Shown: positions 1-6,792, counted from the first letter of the stretch. The stretch is 12,259 nt of DNA from DASVHF01 sp036382695 (GCA_036382695.1 DASVHF010000027.1:1-12259), one strand, 5' to 3'. A program made the numbers and translations. Notes: generated by a model not told the origin, from the letters alone.

Positions 1-334
1 TTTTCGCCAAAACTTCTATTTTTTGCAAGTAAGGAGTGAGATCTGAGCCGATAGGGATCGCAAGATCCAAAATAGACAAATTACCTCCGACTTCTTCCAA
101 ATTTGCCTTCGCCCTTTTTAGATTAGCCAGTTTTGTTTCCAAGGTGGCTTTTGTAACACGGGCATCGGAAATCTCTTTATTTAATTTGGTAACATGTTTG
201 ACCGCAGGGTAGATTAAGATAATCAAAACAATTAATAATATGAGGGTTGCTAAAACCCCAAAGTAGCTTTTTTTCACCGGATCCCCAGCGTCTAATTGGA
301 TGGTTTGTTTAGCGAGTTGCTTGACTAACGGCAC
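1..334 (-). CDS. PilO-like type IV pilus inner-membrane protein (3' end outside window)
   Basis: The first 111 codons are visible; the end lies beyond base 1. I chose the GTG at 334-332 because a strong AGGAGG Shine-Dalgarno sequence, inside the pilN tail, sits about seven bases upstream. The frame overlaps pilN by 26 bases. The product has a short basic cytoplasmic N-terminus, one hydrophobic segment at about residues 25-46, then a charged heptad-rich stretch at about 47-84, and the start of a globular part (residues near 90-111). That architecture, directly after pilN, matches PilO, which pairs with PilN through coiled coils in the alignment complex of type IV pili. Function is inferred from layout and position; the PilO fold itself is mostly outside the window. 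It is probably translationally coupled to pilN. Confidence 0.75.
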   Translation of the reverse strand, partial: MPLVKQLAKQTIQLDAGDPVKKSYFGVLATLILLIVLIILIYPAVKHVTKLNKEISDARVTKATLETKLANLKRAKANLEEVGGNLSILDLAIPIGSDLTPYLQKIEVLAK

Positions 335-917
335 TGCCGGCCTCCTCCTCAAAACTAGCCTGGTTAATTATTGCTGTGGCTGAAAAAGTGAAGTGATCAC
401 TCTTTTCTGAAGGATGGTTTAACTCACTTATGTCAAGACCAACAAGCTTATCCGATGTTGAAAACGTACTTATCAAGGTTTGGAGCTGTTTAGGTGAGTC
501 GAAAGAGCCAGAAAAGGAAAGCTCTTTGTCTTCGATTTTCAGAGTATCGAGGGTCATTCCTTTGGGTAAAAGCTGCAAAAATTCAGCGACAACGACGTTG
601 TTTAAGAAGTGAGAGTCCCTCCGCTTCTTTATTTCGTTGATTCTCCCTTGGACAAAACGAAATTCTTGTTCAAAATCACTCTGGGCGGATATTTGTTTGC
701 CCATCGTTTGAATCTCTCCCTTCAAACCCTGTTTATCGGCGGAAAGTTTAATACTGAGAGCAAAAATAGCGATAGCAACAATTTCAGTGAAAATGATTAA
801 ATAACGGCCGATTGTCAGAGCCCAGTGAGTAGCAGTACGAGCTGCACCCAAAGGCCTCTCACCTGGCATAAGATTTATATTTATTTCTGGAGTATCTTGT
901 TGAGCAGGTTTAGCCAT
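309..917 (-). CDS. pilN: PilN-like type IV pilus assembly protein
   Basis: A 202-residue bitopic membrane protein. Residues 13-19 (ININLMPG region) match the conserved N-terminal INLLP-type motif with which PilN binds PilM. A single transmembrane segment follows at about 36-59, then a coiled-coil-like region at about 60-100 and a C-terminal domain of alternating strands and helices (about 108-190) typical of PilN/Fimbrial-assembly proteins. The length is usual for the family. No pilM is seen upstream; rpsT is there instead. There is no clear Shine-Dalgarno sequence, but an extended -10 promoter lies about 20 bases before the ATG. In the cell it would sit in the cytoplasmic membrane and link the motor side of the pilus to PilO. 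Family assignment is fairly secure from the N-terminal motif and the following pilO-like gene. Confidence 0.85.
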   Translation of the reverse strand: MAKPAQQDTPEININLMPGERPLGAARTATHWALTIGRYLIIFTEIVAIAIFALSIKLSADKQGLKGEIQTMGKQISAQSDFEQEFRFVQGRINEIKKRRDSHFLNNVVVAEFLQLLPKGMTLDTLKIEDKELSFSGSFDSPKQLQTLISTFSTSDKLVGLDISELNHPSEKSDHFTFSATAIINQASFEEEAGSAVSQATR

Positions 918-935
918 GTTATGTTCTTTGTGTTT

Positions 936-944
936 AGTATATCA
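936..944 (-). promoter_or_regulatory. Extended -10 promoter of pilN
   Basis: Reading the minus strand, TGATATACT matches the extended -10 form TGnTATAAT with one change. Transcription would begin near 929, giving pilN a leader of about 12 bases with no Shine-Dalgarno site. No good -35 is visible. Read-through from rpsT is also possible because no terminator is seen between the two genes. Confidence 0.5.
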
Positions 945-969
945 AGTTTTTACGGTGCTTGGCTAGGGC

Positions 970-1269
970 TTAAGTATCACCTTTCCTTTTTTTGCTGCCA
1001 GTGTTTCTAGGCTGCTTACGAGCGCCCGTTGAAGTTTTTGAAAGAAGAGCTGCGAGCCGTCGTTTTTTTCTATCAGCACGTCCTTTAGGTATGACGTTTT
1101 TTTTCGCTGCTACATCCAAAATAGAATAAGCCTTGTTTAAAGTTTCTCTTGAAGGCCGGGCGGAAAAACTTTTTAAAGTTGATTTAAGCCGCGTCTTTAC
1201 TCTTTGATTGGCTACTTTTTTACGAAGGTCGGCGCGTAACCTCTTTTTTGCGCTTTTTATTACTGGCAT
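970..1269 (-). CDS. rpsT: Small ribosomal subunit protein bS20
   Basis: A 99-residue, very basic protein starting MPVIKSAKKRLR, which matches the conserved N-terminus of bS20 (M-A-N-I-K-S-A-K-K-R in many species). It is helical throughout, with a Lys/Arg-rich C-terminal tail slightly longer than usual. bS20 binds 16S rRNA early in assembly of the small subunit. I chose the ATG at 1269-1267, not the in-frame ATG at 1287: the family N-terminus begins here, and the likely -10 box (1278-1283) lies between the two, so a transcript from that promoter could not include the upstream start. The leader would then be only one to three bases. pilN follows on the same strand after a gap of about 50 bases. 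Confidence 0.93.
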   Translation of the reverse strand: MPVIKSAKKRLRADLRKKVANQRVKTRLKSTLKSFSARPSRETLNKAYSILDVAAKKNVIPKGRADRKKRRLAALLSKTSTGARKQPRNTGSKKRKGDT

Positions 1270-1277
1270 AAGGGCAA

Positions 1278-1306
1278 ATGATAACAAACTATTGGCACAG
1301 ATTCAA
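1278..1306 (-). promoter_or_regulatory. Promoter of rpsT (near-leaderless)
   Basis: On the minus strand, TTGAAT (1306-1301), a 17-base spacer and TATCAT (1283-1278) form a good sigma-70-type promoter. The predicted start point, near 1271, is almost on the rpsT ATG at 1269. It is interleaved with the divergent murJ promoter, so polymerase bound at one should exclude the other. Confidence 0.65.
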
Positions 1307-1320
1307 GTTACTGTTATTAT
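1292..1320 (+). promoter_or_regulatory. Promoter of murJ-lepA (near-leaderless)
   Basis: TTGGCA (1292-1297), 17 bases, then TATTAT (1315-1320): a near-consensus promoter. Transcription would start at about 1327, two or three bases before the murJ ATG at 1330. There is no Shine-Dalgarno sequence before that ATG, which fits leaderless initiation. Confidence 0.7.
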
Positions 1321-1329
1321 TTAGAAAAC

Positions 1330-3018
1330 ATGGTCAGACGATTTTTCAAAAATAGCACTGCAATCTTCTTTAGGCGCCAAACAACAATTATCTCCGCGGC
1401 GACAATAATGATGTTTTTGGTGCTTGCATCTAGTATCCTTGGCTTAGTTAGAAATAGGTTTTTGGCTCACTTCTTTCCTATCGAAACCTTGGATGCTTAC
1501 GCGGCTTCGTTTGTATTACCCGATCTTATTTCAAGTATCTTGATTACTGGCGCTCTGTCGGTAGCTTTTATACCCGTATTCACGACTTATTTAAATAAAA
1601 ACAGCGAAAAAGAAAGTTGGCGTATGGCTTCCTCAGTTTTAAATATCGCACTTCTTTTTTATATTGCGGCCGCCTTGATAGTATACGTACTTGCTAAACC
1701 AATCACAGAAAAACTGATTGTTCCTGGTTTTAGTCCTGATAAAATTGCTTTAACTACAAGGTTAACTACCGCAATTTTGCTTGCTCAGGCACCTTTGATT
1801 ATTGGGAGTTTTTTCACATCTGTCTTGCAAAGTTACCACCGCTTTATCGTTCCCGCCATAGCACCTGTGCTGTACAATGTTGGAATTATAATCGGTATTT
1901 TATGGATAAGGCCTTTTGCGGGTTTGATGGGAGTTGCTTGGGGTGTAGTTATCGGGGCTTTTTTCCACATGCTGATCCAATTTTTATTGGCTAGGAAATT
2001 TGGTTTTAAGTATAAATTTGAATTTAAATTTAACGACCCCGGCGTATTAAAAATCATAAAACTCTCTTTCCCTCGTGCTGTTGGAGTAGGATTAGCTAGA
2101 ATTGAATGGTGGATAAGTATTTTCATATCCTCACTATTGATTAACGGTTCAACTGGGGTACTACGATTTGCAGCCGATATTCACACTTTTCCGGTGAGTA
2201 TATTTGGTGTTACATTTGCGATGGCTGCGCTACCGAGCCTCTCAGCATCTTGGGCGGCGGAGAAAACGGAAGATTTTAAGGCAACTTTCTTGCCAACTTT
2301 TCAGCAGGTTCTTTATTTAACTGTCCCTCTTAGCGTTTTATTTATTGTATTGCGTATTCCTGTGGTAAGAATTATGTACGGTAGTGGTTTCTTTGGTTGG
2401 TCTTCAACGGTTGCAACAGCTGTAACCATGTCTTATTTTGCCATTGGGATTTTTGCCCAAAGTGGGTTTTTACTTTTAGTACGTGCTTTTTATGCTCTTC
2501 ACGATGCCGCAACACCTCTTAAAGTAGCTTTTGGATCGTTGCTTTTCCATGGCGTAGTAAGTGTTTCATTAATAGTTCTATTTGCTAAAAACGCCCCCAT
2601 ACCAGCGGCATTTTTGGGATTAGCGACATCATTTACTGGTATTTTCAGTTTTATCCTTCTACTTTATTTATTAAATAAGAAACTTGGTGGTTTTGATAAG
2701 AAGAAACTTTTTATCCCTGCAGCAAAAACATTTTCGTCGGCGATTTTAATGGGTGTATTGTTATACATTCCTTTGCATATAAAGATCAAAGGCATTTACG
2801 TTATAGATCATATTATCGATACCACGCGCGCGTTTAATTTGTTGGTTTTAACTGGCGCAGCGTTTATTTTTGGTTTGGCTATTTATGTATGGTTGACTTG
2901 GTGGTTGCGAAGCGAAGAACTAAAAAGCTTCACCCGTCTGATACCCGATGTTCGTAAACTTCAAAAGTTTCTCGTTTTTGAAGAGAAAATTGATTCACCT
3001 ACCCCCGGAACTTCATGA
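1330..3018 (+). CDS. murJ: Lipid II flippase MurJ (MviN family)
   Basis: A 562-residue polytopic membrane protein with about 13-14 hydrophobic segments. It moves undecaprenyl-linked lipid II across the cytoplasmic membrane for peptidoglycan synthesis. The N-terminal part follows the MurJ pattern closely: a first helix at about 20-40, then R41 and R43 in the position of the arginines that line the substrate cavity, D56 with A/F/P (56-64), and the T-G-A-L-S-V-A-F-I-P-V-F stretch at 73-84, equivalent to the E-G-A-F-S-Q-A-F-V-P signature of the family. It is a little longer than the E. coli protein at both ends. The start lies just downstream of a good promoter, with a leader of two to three bases. 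The TGA stop overlaps the lepA ATG (ATGA), indicating a two-gene operon. Whether it flips lipid II in this organism is inferred from the family. Confidence 0.92.
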   Translation: MVRRFFKNSTAIFFRRQTTIISAATIMMFLVLASSILGLVRNRFLAHFFPIETLDAYAASFVLPDLISSILITGALSVAFIPVFTTYLNKNSEKESWRMASSVLNIALLFYIAAALIVYVLAKPITEKLIVPGFSPDKIALTTRLTTAILLAQAPLIIGSFFTSVLQSYHRFIVPAIAPVLYNVGIIIGILWIRPFAGLMGVAWGVVIGAFFHMLIQFLLARKFGFKYKFEFKFNDPGVLKIIKLSFPRAVGVGLARIEWWISIFISSLLINGSTGVLRFAADIHTFPVSIFGVTFAMAALPSLSASWAAEKTEDFKATFLPTFQQVLYLTVPLSVLFIVLRIPVVRIMYGSGFFGWSSTVATAVTMSYFAIGIFAQSGFLLLVRAFYALHDAATPLKVAFGSLLFHGVVSVSLIVLFAKNAPIPAAFLGLATSFTGIFSFILLLYLLNKKLGGFDKKKLFIPAAKTFSSAILMGVLLYIPLHIKIKGIYVIDHIIDTTRAFNLLVLTGAAFIFGLAIYVWLTWWLRSEELKSFTRLIPDVRKLQKFLVFEEKIDSPTPGTS

Positions 3019-4925
3019 AGAACATCCGTAATTTCTCGATCATCGCTCACATTGATCACGGCAAATCAACCTTAGCCGACCGTCTTCTTGAAATTACGTC
3101 AACGGTCACGAAAGAGAAAATGACCCCTCAGTATCTTGATCAACTAGAACTTGAGAGGGAAAGAGGAATTACTATAAAGTTAGCGCCAGTAACCATGCGG
3201 TATAAAATCCAAGATCCGAAATCAGAATTTCAAAACGGTTCGACACACTCACTGTCCCGAGTTTCGTCGAGGGACAAATCACAAAATCAAAATCCTCATG
3301 ATAAAAATAAATTCGAACTTCGTACTTTGGATTTCGAAATTGAAGACTTAGGGTTCATTCTAAATCTGATCGATACCCCAGGACATGTAGATTTTTCATA
3401 CGAAGTAAGCCGTTCTTTAGCTGCGGTTGAAGGAGCTATCTTGTTGGTTGATGCGACTAAGGGGGTGGAAGCACAGACTCTGAGCAATTTTATTTTAGCA
3501 AAAGATCAAAACCTAAAAATAATTCCTGCGATTAACAAAATAGATTTACCGAATATTCAGATTGAGGAGGTAGAAAAACAGCTGATTAACAGTCTTGGGT
3601 TTGGAAAAGACGAGATTTTTAGAGTAAGTGCTAAAACCGGACAAGGCGTTCGCGAATTATTAGCTGGTTTAATTGAAAGGATTCCAGGACCAGTCAGGGA
3701 TGAGAAAAAACCACTCAGAGCATTGGTTTTTGATTCTTTCTACGACCAGTTTAAGGGGGTGGTAGCATACGTGCGAGTTTTTGATGGGAAAGTGAAAGAA
3801 GCGGCTAAAATTAAATTTCTAGGCACCGGTCAAGAATCTGAAGTGGTTAGCGTTGGATATTTTTCGCCAGAATTAAAAGAAAAAGACTCTCTAACAGCTG
3901 GGGAAATTGGTTGGATTGCTACTGGACTGAAAGAAGTTAGTAAGGTGAGAGTTGGCGATACACTTTCTCTGTCTGGAGAAGAGGTTGAACCACTTACTGG
4001 TTACAAAGAAAGTAAGCCAATGGTATTTGCTGGGCTTTTTCCTGTCGAAAGGAGCGATTTCAAATTATTAAAAGACTCTTTAGAAAAATTAAAGCTTAAC
4101 GATGCGTCACTAAGCTACGAAATGGACAGCTCACCAGCATTAGGATTTGGTGTACGGGCTGGATTTTTAGGAATGCTTCATATGGAAATAGTGCAAGAAA
4201 GGTTAGAAAGAGAATTTGGGCTGGAATTAATCATTTCTTCGCCAACTGTTCGTTACAAAATTGGCAAAACAAGCGGGGAAGAGCTGGTTGTATCAAACCC
4301 CAGTAAACTGCCAAAACAGACAGAAATCAAGGAAATTATGGAGCCGTGGGTAAAAGGGAGTATTATAAGTACAAAAGATTTTACCGGTTCGGTTTTGGAA
4401 TTAGTTAATTCCCGAAAAGCAAAAGTTAATAATATTGAATATTTTGGTGAAAAGAGCAAAATTTCTTGCGAGCTGCCTTTGAGTGAAATTGTTTCGGATT
4501 TTTACGATAAACTAAAAACCGTCTCTAGCGGGTTTGCTAGTTTTGACTATGAACTAGCCGATTTTCGGCCAATTGACGCGGTGAAACTTGAAATTTTAGT
4601 CGCTAAAGAACCAGTTGATGCTCTTAGCCAAATAATTCCGAAAGAAAAAGCTTTCCGCGTAGGCAAAGCCTTGGTCCAGAAACTAAAAGAAGCGATTCCA
4701 CGCCAACAGTTTGAAGTTTCCTTGCAAGCTGCGATCAACGGCAAGATAATTGCCGCCGAACGGATTCCAGCCTTTCGCAAAGACGTCACCGCCAAACTTT
4801 ATGGTGGGGATAGAACGAGGAAGGATAAATTACTTCAGAAGCAAAAGAAGGGGAAGAAAAGAATGAAAAGGGTCGGTAAAGTTGATATACCTCAAGAAGC
4901 ATTCTTGAGTGTTCTGAAAATTTAG
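3015..4925 (+). CDS. lepA: Elongation factor 4 (LepA) with an in-frame insertion
   Basis: A 636-residue ribosome-binding GTPase, highly similar in sequence to bacterial LepA/EF4, which acts during initiation and elongation on the 70S ribosome. GTPase motifs: G1 AHIDHGKST (11-19), G2 ERGIT (49-53), G3 DTPGH (120-124), G4 NKID (174-177), G5 SAK (205-207). Domains II, III and V follow, then the LepA-specific C-terminal domain ending with the G-G-D, K-K-L-L-Q-K-Q and P-Q-E-A-F signatures. Family members are usually about 600 residues. The extra length lies at about residues 65-115, between G2 and G3, where E. coli LepA has only a short hairpin loop. All GTPase motifs are intact and the frame is kept, so the protein should be functional with a large surface loop. 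Start is fixed by M-K-N-I-R-N-F-S-I-I-A-H-I-D and the ATGA overlap with murJ. Confidence 0.95.
   Translation: MKNIRNFSIIAHIDHGKSTLADRLLEITSTVTKEKMTPQYLDQLELERERGITIKLAPVTMRYKIQDPKSEFQNGSTHSLSRVSSRDKSQNQNPHDKNKFELRTLDFEIEDLGFILNLIDTPGHVDFSYEVSRSLAAVEGAILLVDATKGVEAQTLSNFILAKDQNLKIIPAINKIDLPNIQIEEVEKQLINSLGFGKDEIFRVSAKTGQGVRELLAGLIERIPGPVRDEKKPLRALVFDSFYDQFKGVVAYVRVFDGKVKEAAKIKFLGTGQESEVVSVGYFSPELKEKDSLTAGEIGWIATGLKEVSKVRVGDTLSLSGEEVEPLTGYKESKPMVFAGLFPVERSDFKLLKDSLEKLKLNDASLSYEMDSSPALGFGVRAGFLGMLHMEIVQERLEREFGLELIISSPTVRYKIGKTSGEELVVSNPSKLPKQTEIKEIMEPWVKGSIISTKDFTGSVLELVNSRKAKVNNIEYFGEKSKISCELPLSEIVSDFYDKLKTVSSGFASFDYELADFRPIDAVKLEILVAKEPVDALSQIIPKEKAFRVGKALVQKLKEAIPRQQFEVSLQAAINGKIIAAERIPAFRKDVTAKLYGGDRTRKDKLLQKQKKGKKRMKRVGKVDIPQEAFLSVLKI
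3205..3338. repeat. Palindromic repeat insertion inside lepA
   Basis: The extra segment of lepA is made of nested inverted repeats. The outer arms, 3205-3220 and the reverse complement of 3319-3334, match at 13 of 16 positions, beginning with AAATCCAA in both. The core at about 3238-3277 contains TGTCCC (3253-3258) facing GGGACA (3271-3276), and CGAC (3241-3244) facing GTCG (3266-3269). The core resembles REP-type dispersed repeats found in many environmental genomes, and the outer part resembles the low-complexity AATCC/GATTT palindromes also seen there; both comparisons are from memory. No second copy is in this window. The encoded residues are polar (N, S, Q, K, D rich), as expected of a tolerated loop. 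Confidence 0.7.
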
Positions 4926-4926
4926 A

Positions 4927-5136
4927 TCAGTTCGTTTTCTTGCCCGTTCTAGTGAAATAAATTGTCAGTGAGATCATAACTGCAATTGAAATAACTAAGG
5001 CAGGGATAATAATGCCAAGACTAAATGTCTCTGGTTGGTAAAGAGTGGGAAATAAAAAACGCAGACCGAACCCCACCAGATTTATGGTAATAAAACCAGC
5101 CCCCAGCACGAGAACTACTTGAAATAGAAGATTCAT
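4927..5136 (-). CDS. Small two-helix membrane protein, unknown function
   Basis: Sixty-nine residues with two hydrophobic segments (about 3-30 and 40-62), separated by a short loop containing F-L-F-P-T-L-Y-Q-P, and a basic C-terminal tail (R-T-G-K-K-T-N) that should lie in the cytoplasm. I do not recognise the family. It is convergent with lepA (one base between the stop codons) and divergent from hrcA. Support for it being a real gene: a TTGTCA / 17 / TAAACT promoter ends just before it, putting the transcription start about five bases from the ATG. This promoter overlaps the -35 box of hrcA and lies beside the presumed HrcA operator, so the gene may share heat-shock control. That link is inferred. 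Confidence 0.6.
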   Translation of the reverse strand: MNLLFQVVLVLGAGFITINLVGFGLRFLFPTLYQPETFSLGIIIPALVISIAVMISLTIYFTRTGKKTN

Positions 5137-5147
5137 GGCACCCTTAA

Positions 5148-5176
5148 AGTTTAGTTGATACCCCCTCTCTTGACAA
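5148..5176 (-). promoter_or_regulatory. Promoter of the small membrane protein gene
   Basis: On the minus strand TTGTCA (5176-5171), a 17-base spacer, TAAACT (5153-5148). The predicted start is near 5141 and the ATG is at 5136. The -35 box occupies nearly the same bases as the -35 box of the divergent hrcA promoter, so the two promoters should compete. Confidence 0.55.
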
Positions 5177-5198
5177 GCATTAGCACTCGTGCTAAATT
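5170..5198 (+). promoter_or_regulatory. Heat-shock operon promoter (hrcA-grpE-orf-dnaK)
   Basis: A perfect -35 TTGACA (5170-5175), 17-base spacer and TAAATT (5193-5198, 4 of 6 matches to TATAAT). Predicted transcription start is near 5205. The palindrome at 5180-5195 fills the spacer and reaches into the -10 box, the ideal place for a repressor to block polymerase. Confidence 0.8.
5180..5195. promoter_or_regulatory. Compact CIRCE-like operator for HrcA
   Basis: TTAGCACTCGTGCTAA is a palindrome with seven-base arms (TTAGCAC / GTGCTAA) around a two-base centre. The standard CIRCE operator is TTAGCACTC, nine bases, GAGTGCTAA. The left half here is the full nine-base CIRCE half-site, but the right half follows at once, with no spacer and without its GA. 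No full right half-site exists downstream. Position over the promoter of an operon that begins with hrcA makes it the likely autoregulatory site. Binding by HrcA is inferred. Confidence 0.75.
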
Positions 5199-5204
5199 GT
5201 TGCT

Positions 5205-5230
5205 ACTCTAATTTAAGTTCAAATTAGAGT
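5205..5230 (+). promoter_or_regulatory. Perfect stem-loop at the 5' end of the hrcA mRNA
   Basis: ACTCTAATTT (5205-5214) and AAATTAGAGT (5221-5230) are exact reverse complements around the six-base loop AAGTTC. The predicted transcription start falls at its first base, so the mRNA would begin with a ten-pair hairpin. Such 5' stem-loops commonly stabilise transcripts. No U-run follows, so it is not a terminator. Confidence 0.6.
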
Positions 5231-5250
5231 GATTGGACAGTCCTACTTTT

Positions 5251-5265
5251 CCCGATTTGATCGGG
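5251..5265 (+). promoter_or_regulatory. Second hairpin in the hrcA leader
   Basis: CCCGAT (5251-5256), loop TTG, ATCGGG (5260-5265): six perfect pairs, preceded by a T-run and followed by the GC-rich stretch CGCGGGGC up to about 5277. It lies 25 bases before the hrcA ATG and could limit ribosome access. It may also be a piece of a dispersed GC-rich repeat; only one copy is in the window. Confidence 0.4.
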
Positions 5266-5290
5266 ATTCGCGGGGCAAGCAGGTTGTACT

Positions 5291-6022
5291 ATGGCTGAAC
5301 TTTCCGAAAGAAAAAGAGAACTGCTAAAAGCAATCATTGATGAGTACATTTCAACTGCCGAGCCGGTTGGTAGTGAGGCTATTGTCAAAAAGCACTCTCT
5401 TGGTGTTTCTCCAGCTACAGTCCGCAATGAAATGGTTGCCTTAACCCGTGAGGGGTTTCTTTTCCAACCCCACACCAGTGCTGGTCGTACACCAACACCC
5501 ATGGGCCTAAAATTTTACATAAATGAATTAATGAAGGAGCAGGCCGTTCCTGTGAAAGATGAAGTAGAAATTAAAGAAAACCTTTGGGATCATCGCTTCC
5601 ATTTTCACCGACTGCTTAAGCAAGCTACGAAAGAGCTGTCAGAAAAAGCCGGTACTTTGGCGATTGTTAGTACAGAGGAGGGGGATATTTACCATTCTGG
5701 CGGTTACAATATTTTGGATATGCCAGAGTTTGTTGATATTGATCTGACAAAAACCCTTTTGATGCTGGCAGATCGAAACGAAATGTTAAACGAGGTTTTA
5801 GATAGAGCGGTTATAAATGAGCCAGTAGTGGTGCTTTTGGGTGATGAGCTTGGGAGTGAATATCTGGAGTATTGCGGTTTTGTATTAGCGCCCTTTGGTT
5901 CTGGCAAGAAAAACGCTGGAGTTATTGGTGTTCTTGGGCCAACGCGAATGGACTATCCACAAGTAGTTCCGACAGTTCGGTACTTTGGCGATCTTCTCAC
6001 TGAGCTAGTTGGCACCTGGTAA
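5291..6022 (+). CDS. hrcA: Heat-inducible transcription repressor HrcA (short form)
   Basis: A 243-residue repressor of chaperone genes; family members are usually about 340. The N-terminal winged-helix domain is complete: the recognition-helix region S-P-A-T-V-R-N-E-M (40-48) and the wing motif H-T-S-A-G-R-T-P-T (61-69) match the family signatures. The C-terminal motif G-V-I-G-V-L-G-P-T-R-M-D-Y (210-222) is also intact. About 100 residues of the middle part (the GAF-like dimerisation and inserted domains) are missing or condensed. Ends and frame are intact, so this looks like a natural short form, not a broken gene. It is first in the operon, downstream of the CIRCE-like operator, and would repress itself, grpE and dnaK until unfolded protein draws off the chaperones. 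The Shine-Dalgarno sequence is weak (CAGG about nine bases upstream). Confidence 0.9.
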   Translation: MAELSERKRELLKAIIDEYISTAEPVGSEAIVKKHSLGVSPATVRNEMVALTREGFLFQPHTSAGRTPTPMGLKFYINELMKEQAVPVKDEVEIKENLWDHRFHFHRLLKQATKELSEKAGTLAIVSTEEGDIYHSGGYNILDMPEFVDIDLTKTLLMLADRNEMLNEVLDRAVINEPVVVLLGDELGSEYLEYCGFVLAPFGSGKKNAGVIGVLGPTRMDYPQVVPTVRYFGDLLTELVGTW

Positions 6023-6069
6023 ATAAAACTAGCGGTTCACAAGACGTATTTTCAAATAGATTTTAAATT

Positions 6070-6522
6070 ATGGCTAGAAGAGTAAGAAAAGAAGCGGACA
6101 AAATCCAAGACTTAGAACACCAACTCAAACGTGCTTTAGCTGATTATGCCAACCTGCAGAGAAGAGTCGAAGAAGATAAGAATCAAATAATTAATTTTGC
6201 CAAGAGCATACTTATAACAAAGTTTCTGCAGGCCTTAGATACGCTTGAGGCTGCTGCTAATCTTGCGGACCGGCAGGATTCGGGTACGAATAAGCAGGGG
6301 TTGGAATTAGCAGTAAATCAGTTTCAAAAAGTTTTGAGGGAAGAAGGAGTCGAAGAAATTAAAACAGATGGTAGATTTGACCCGTTTATTCATGAGGCAG
6401 TTGAGGTAACCGTCGGTAAAACTGATAATAAAATTACCCAGGTTCTGCATAAAGGCTATAAGATCGGAAACAAAGTTCTGCGGCCTGCAAAGGTCAAAGT
6501 AGAAAAGAAAAGCACAAGTTAA
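6070..6522 (+). CDS. grpE: Nucleotide exchange factor GrpE
   Basis: A 150-residue GrpE, on the short side, lacking the long unstructured N-terminal tail of E. coli GrpE (about 197). Residues 1-60 form the coiled-coil helix with A-D-Y-A-N-L-Q-R-R-V, equivalent to A-E-F-x-N-x-R-R-R. Then come the four-helix part (L-Q-A-L-D-T-L-E, about 54-61) and the beta-wing domain with F-D-P-F-I-H-E-A-V (about 107-115) and V-L-R-P-A-K-V-K-V near the C-terminus, the part that contacts DnaK and opens its nucleotide cleft. The ATG is fixed by an in-frame TAA six bases upstream. There is no Shine-Dalgarno sequence before it, unlike dnaK in the same operon. It follows hrcA after 47 bases. Confidence 0.93.
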   Translation: MARRVRKEADKIQDLEHQLKRALADYANLQRRVEEDKNQIINFAKSILITKFLQALDTLEAAANLADRQDSGTNKQGLELAVNQFQKVLREEGVEEIKTDGRFDPFIHEAVEVTVGKTDNKITQVLHKGYKIGNKVLRPAKVKVEKKSTS

Positions 6523-6543
6523 AAAATAGAGGAAATAAAAAAC

Positions 6544-6792
6544 ATGATCCGGATCCTTTCACTTTTGTGGACATTGGTAATCGCCTTGATAGTGACTGGG
6601 ATAAGCTTCTTTTATATCAGAGGCGAAGCTAGAGGATTTCCTTTTACTTTTTCGAAAGGGACGGCTAATCAAATTAGTATAAACGGTCTTGAAATAAATA
6701 TCTGGTCGGTTATTTTGGATGTTATTTTTTGGTGGTTGATATTTAGCATACTTTGGATAGTTTTGAAAAATTATATTTTTGAATCTGAATAG
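6544..6792 (+). CDS. Small membrane protein between grpE and dnaK, unknown function
   Basis: Eighty-two residues with two clear hydrophobic segments (about 5-24 and 53-75), the second very rich in Trp, Ile and Leu. Between them is a polar loop of about 28 residues containing R-G-E-A-R-G and N-Q-I-S-I-N-G-L-E-I-N. A GAGG site precedes the ATG at a rather long spacing. It lies 21 bases after grpE and 23 before dnaK on the same strand, so it is transcribed with the chaperone operon. I do not recognise the family. The loop size and the acidic end leave topology open. Expression with the heat-shock genes suggests a membrane-associated role under stress, but that is inference only. Confidence 0.75.
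   Translation: MIRILSLLWTLVIALIVTGISFFYIRGEARGFPFTFSKGTANQISINGLEINIWSVILDVIFWWLIFSILWIVLKNYIFESE

Noticed and set aside
970..1287. Longer start for rpsT at 1287
   Set aside because: The six extra residues are not part of the bS20 N-terminus, and the probable -10 box lies between the two starts.
5291..6022. hrcA as a pseudogene because of its short length
   Set aside because: Frame, N-terminal DNA-binding domain and C-terminal signature are intact; an internal shortening without damage points to a natural short form.
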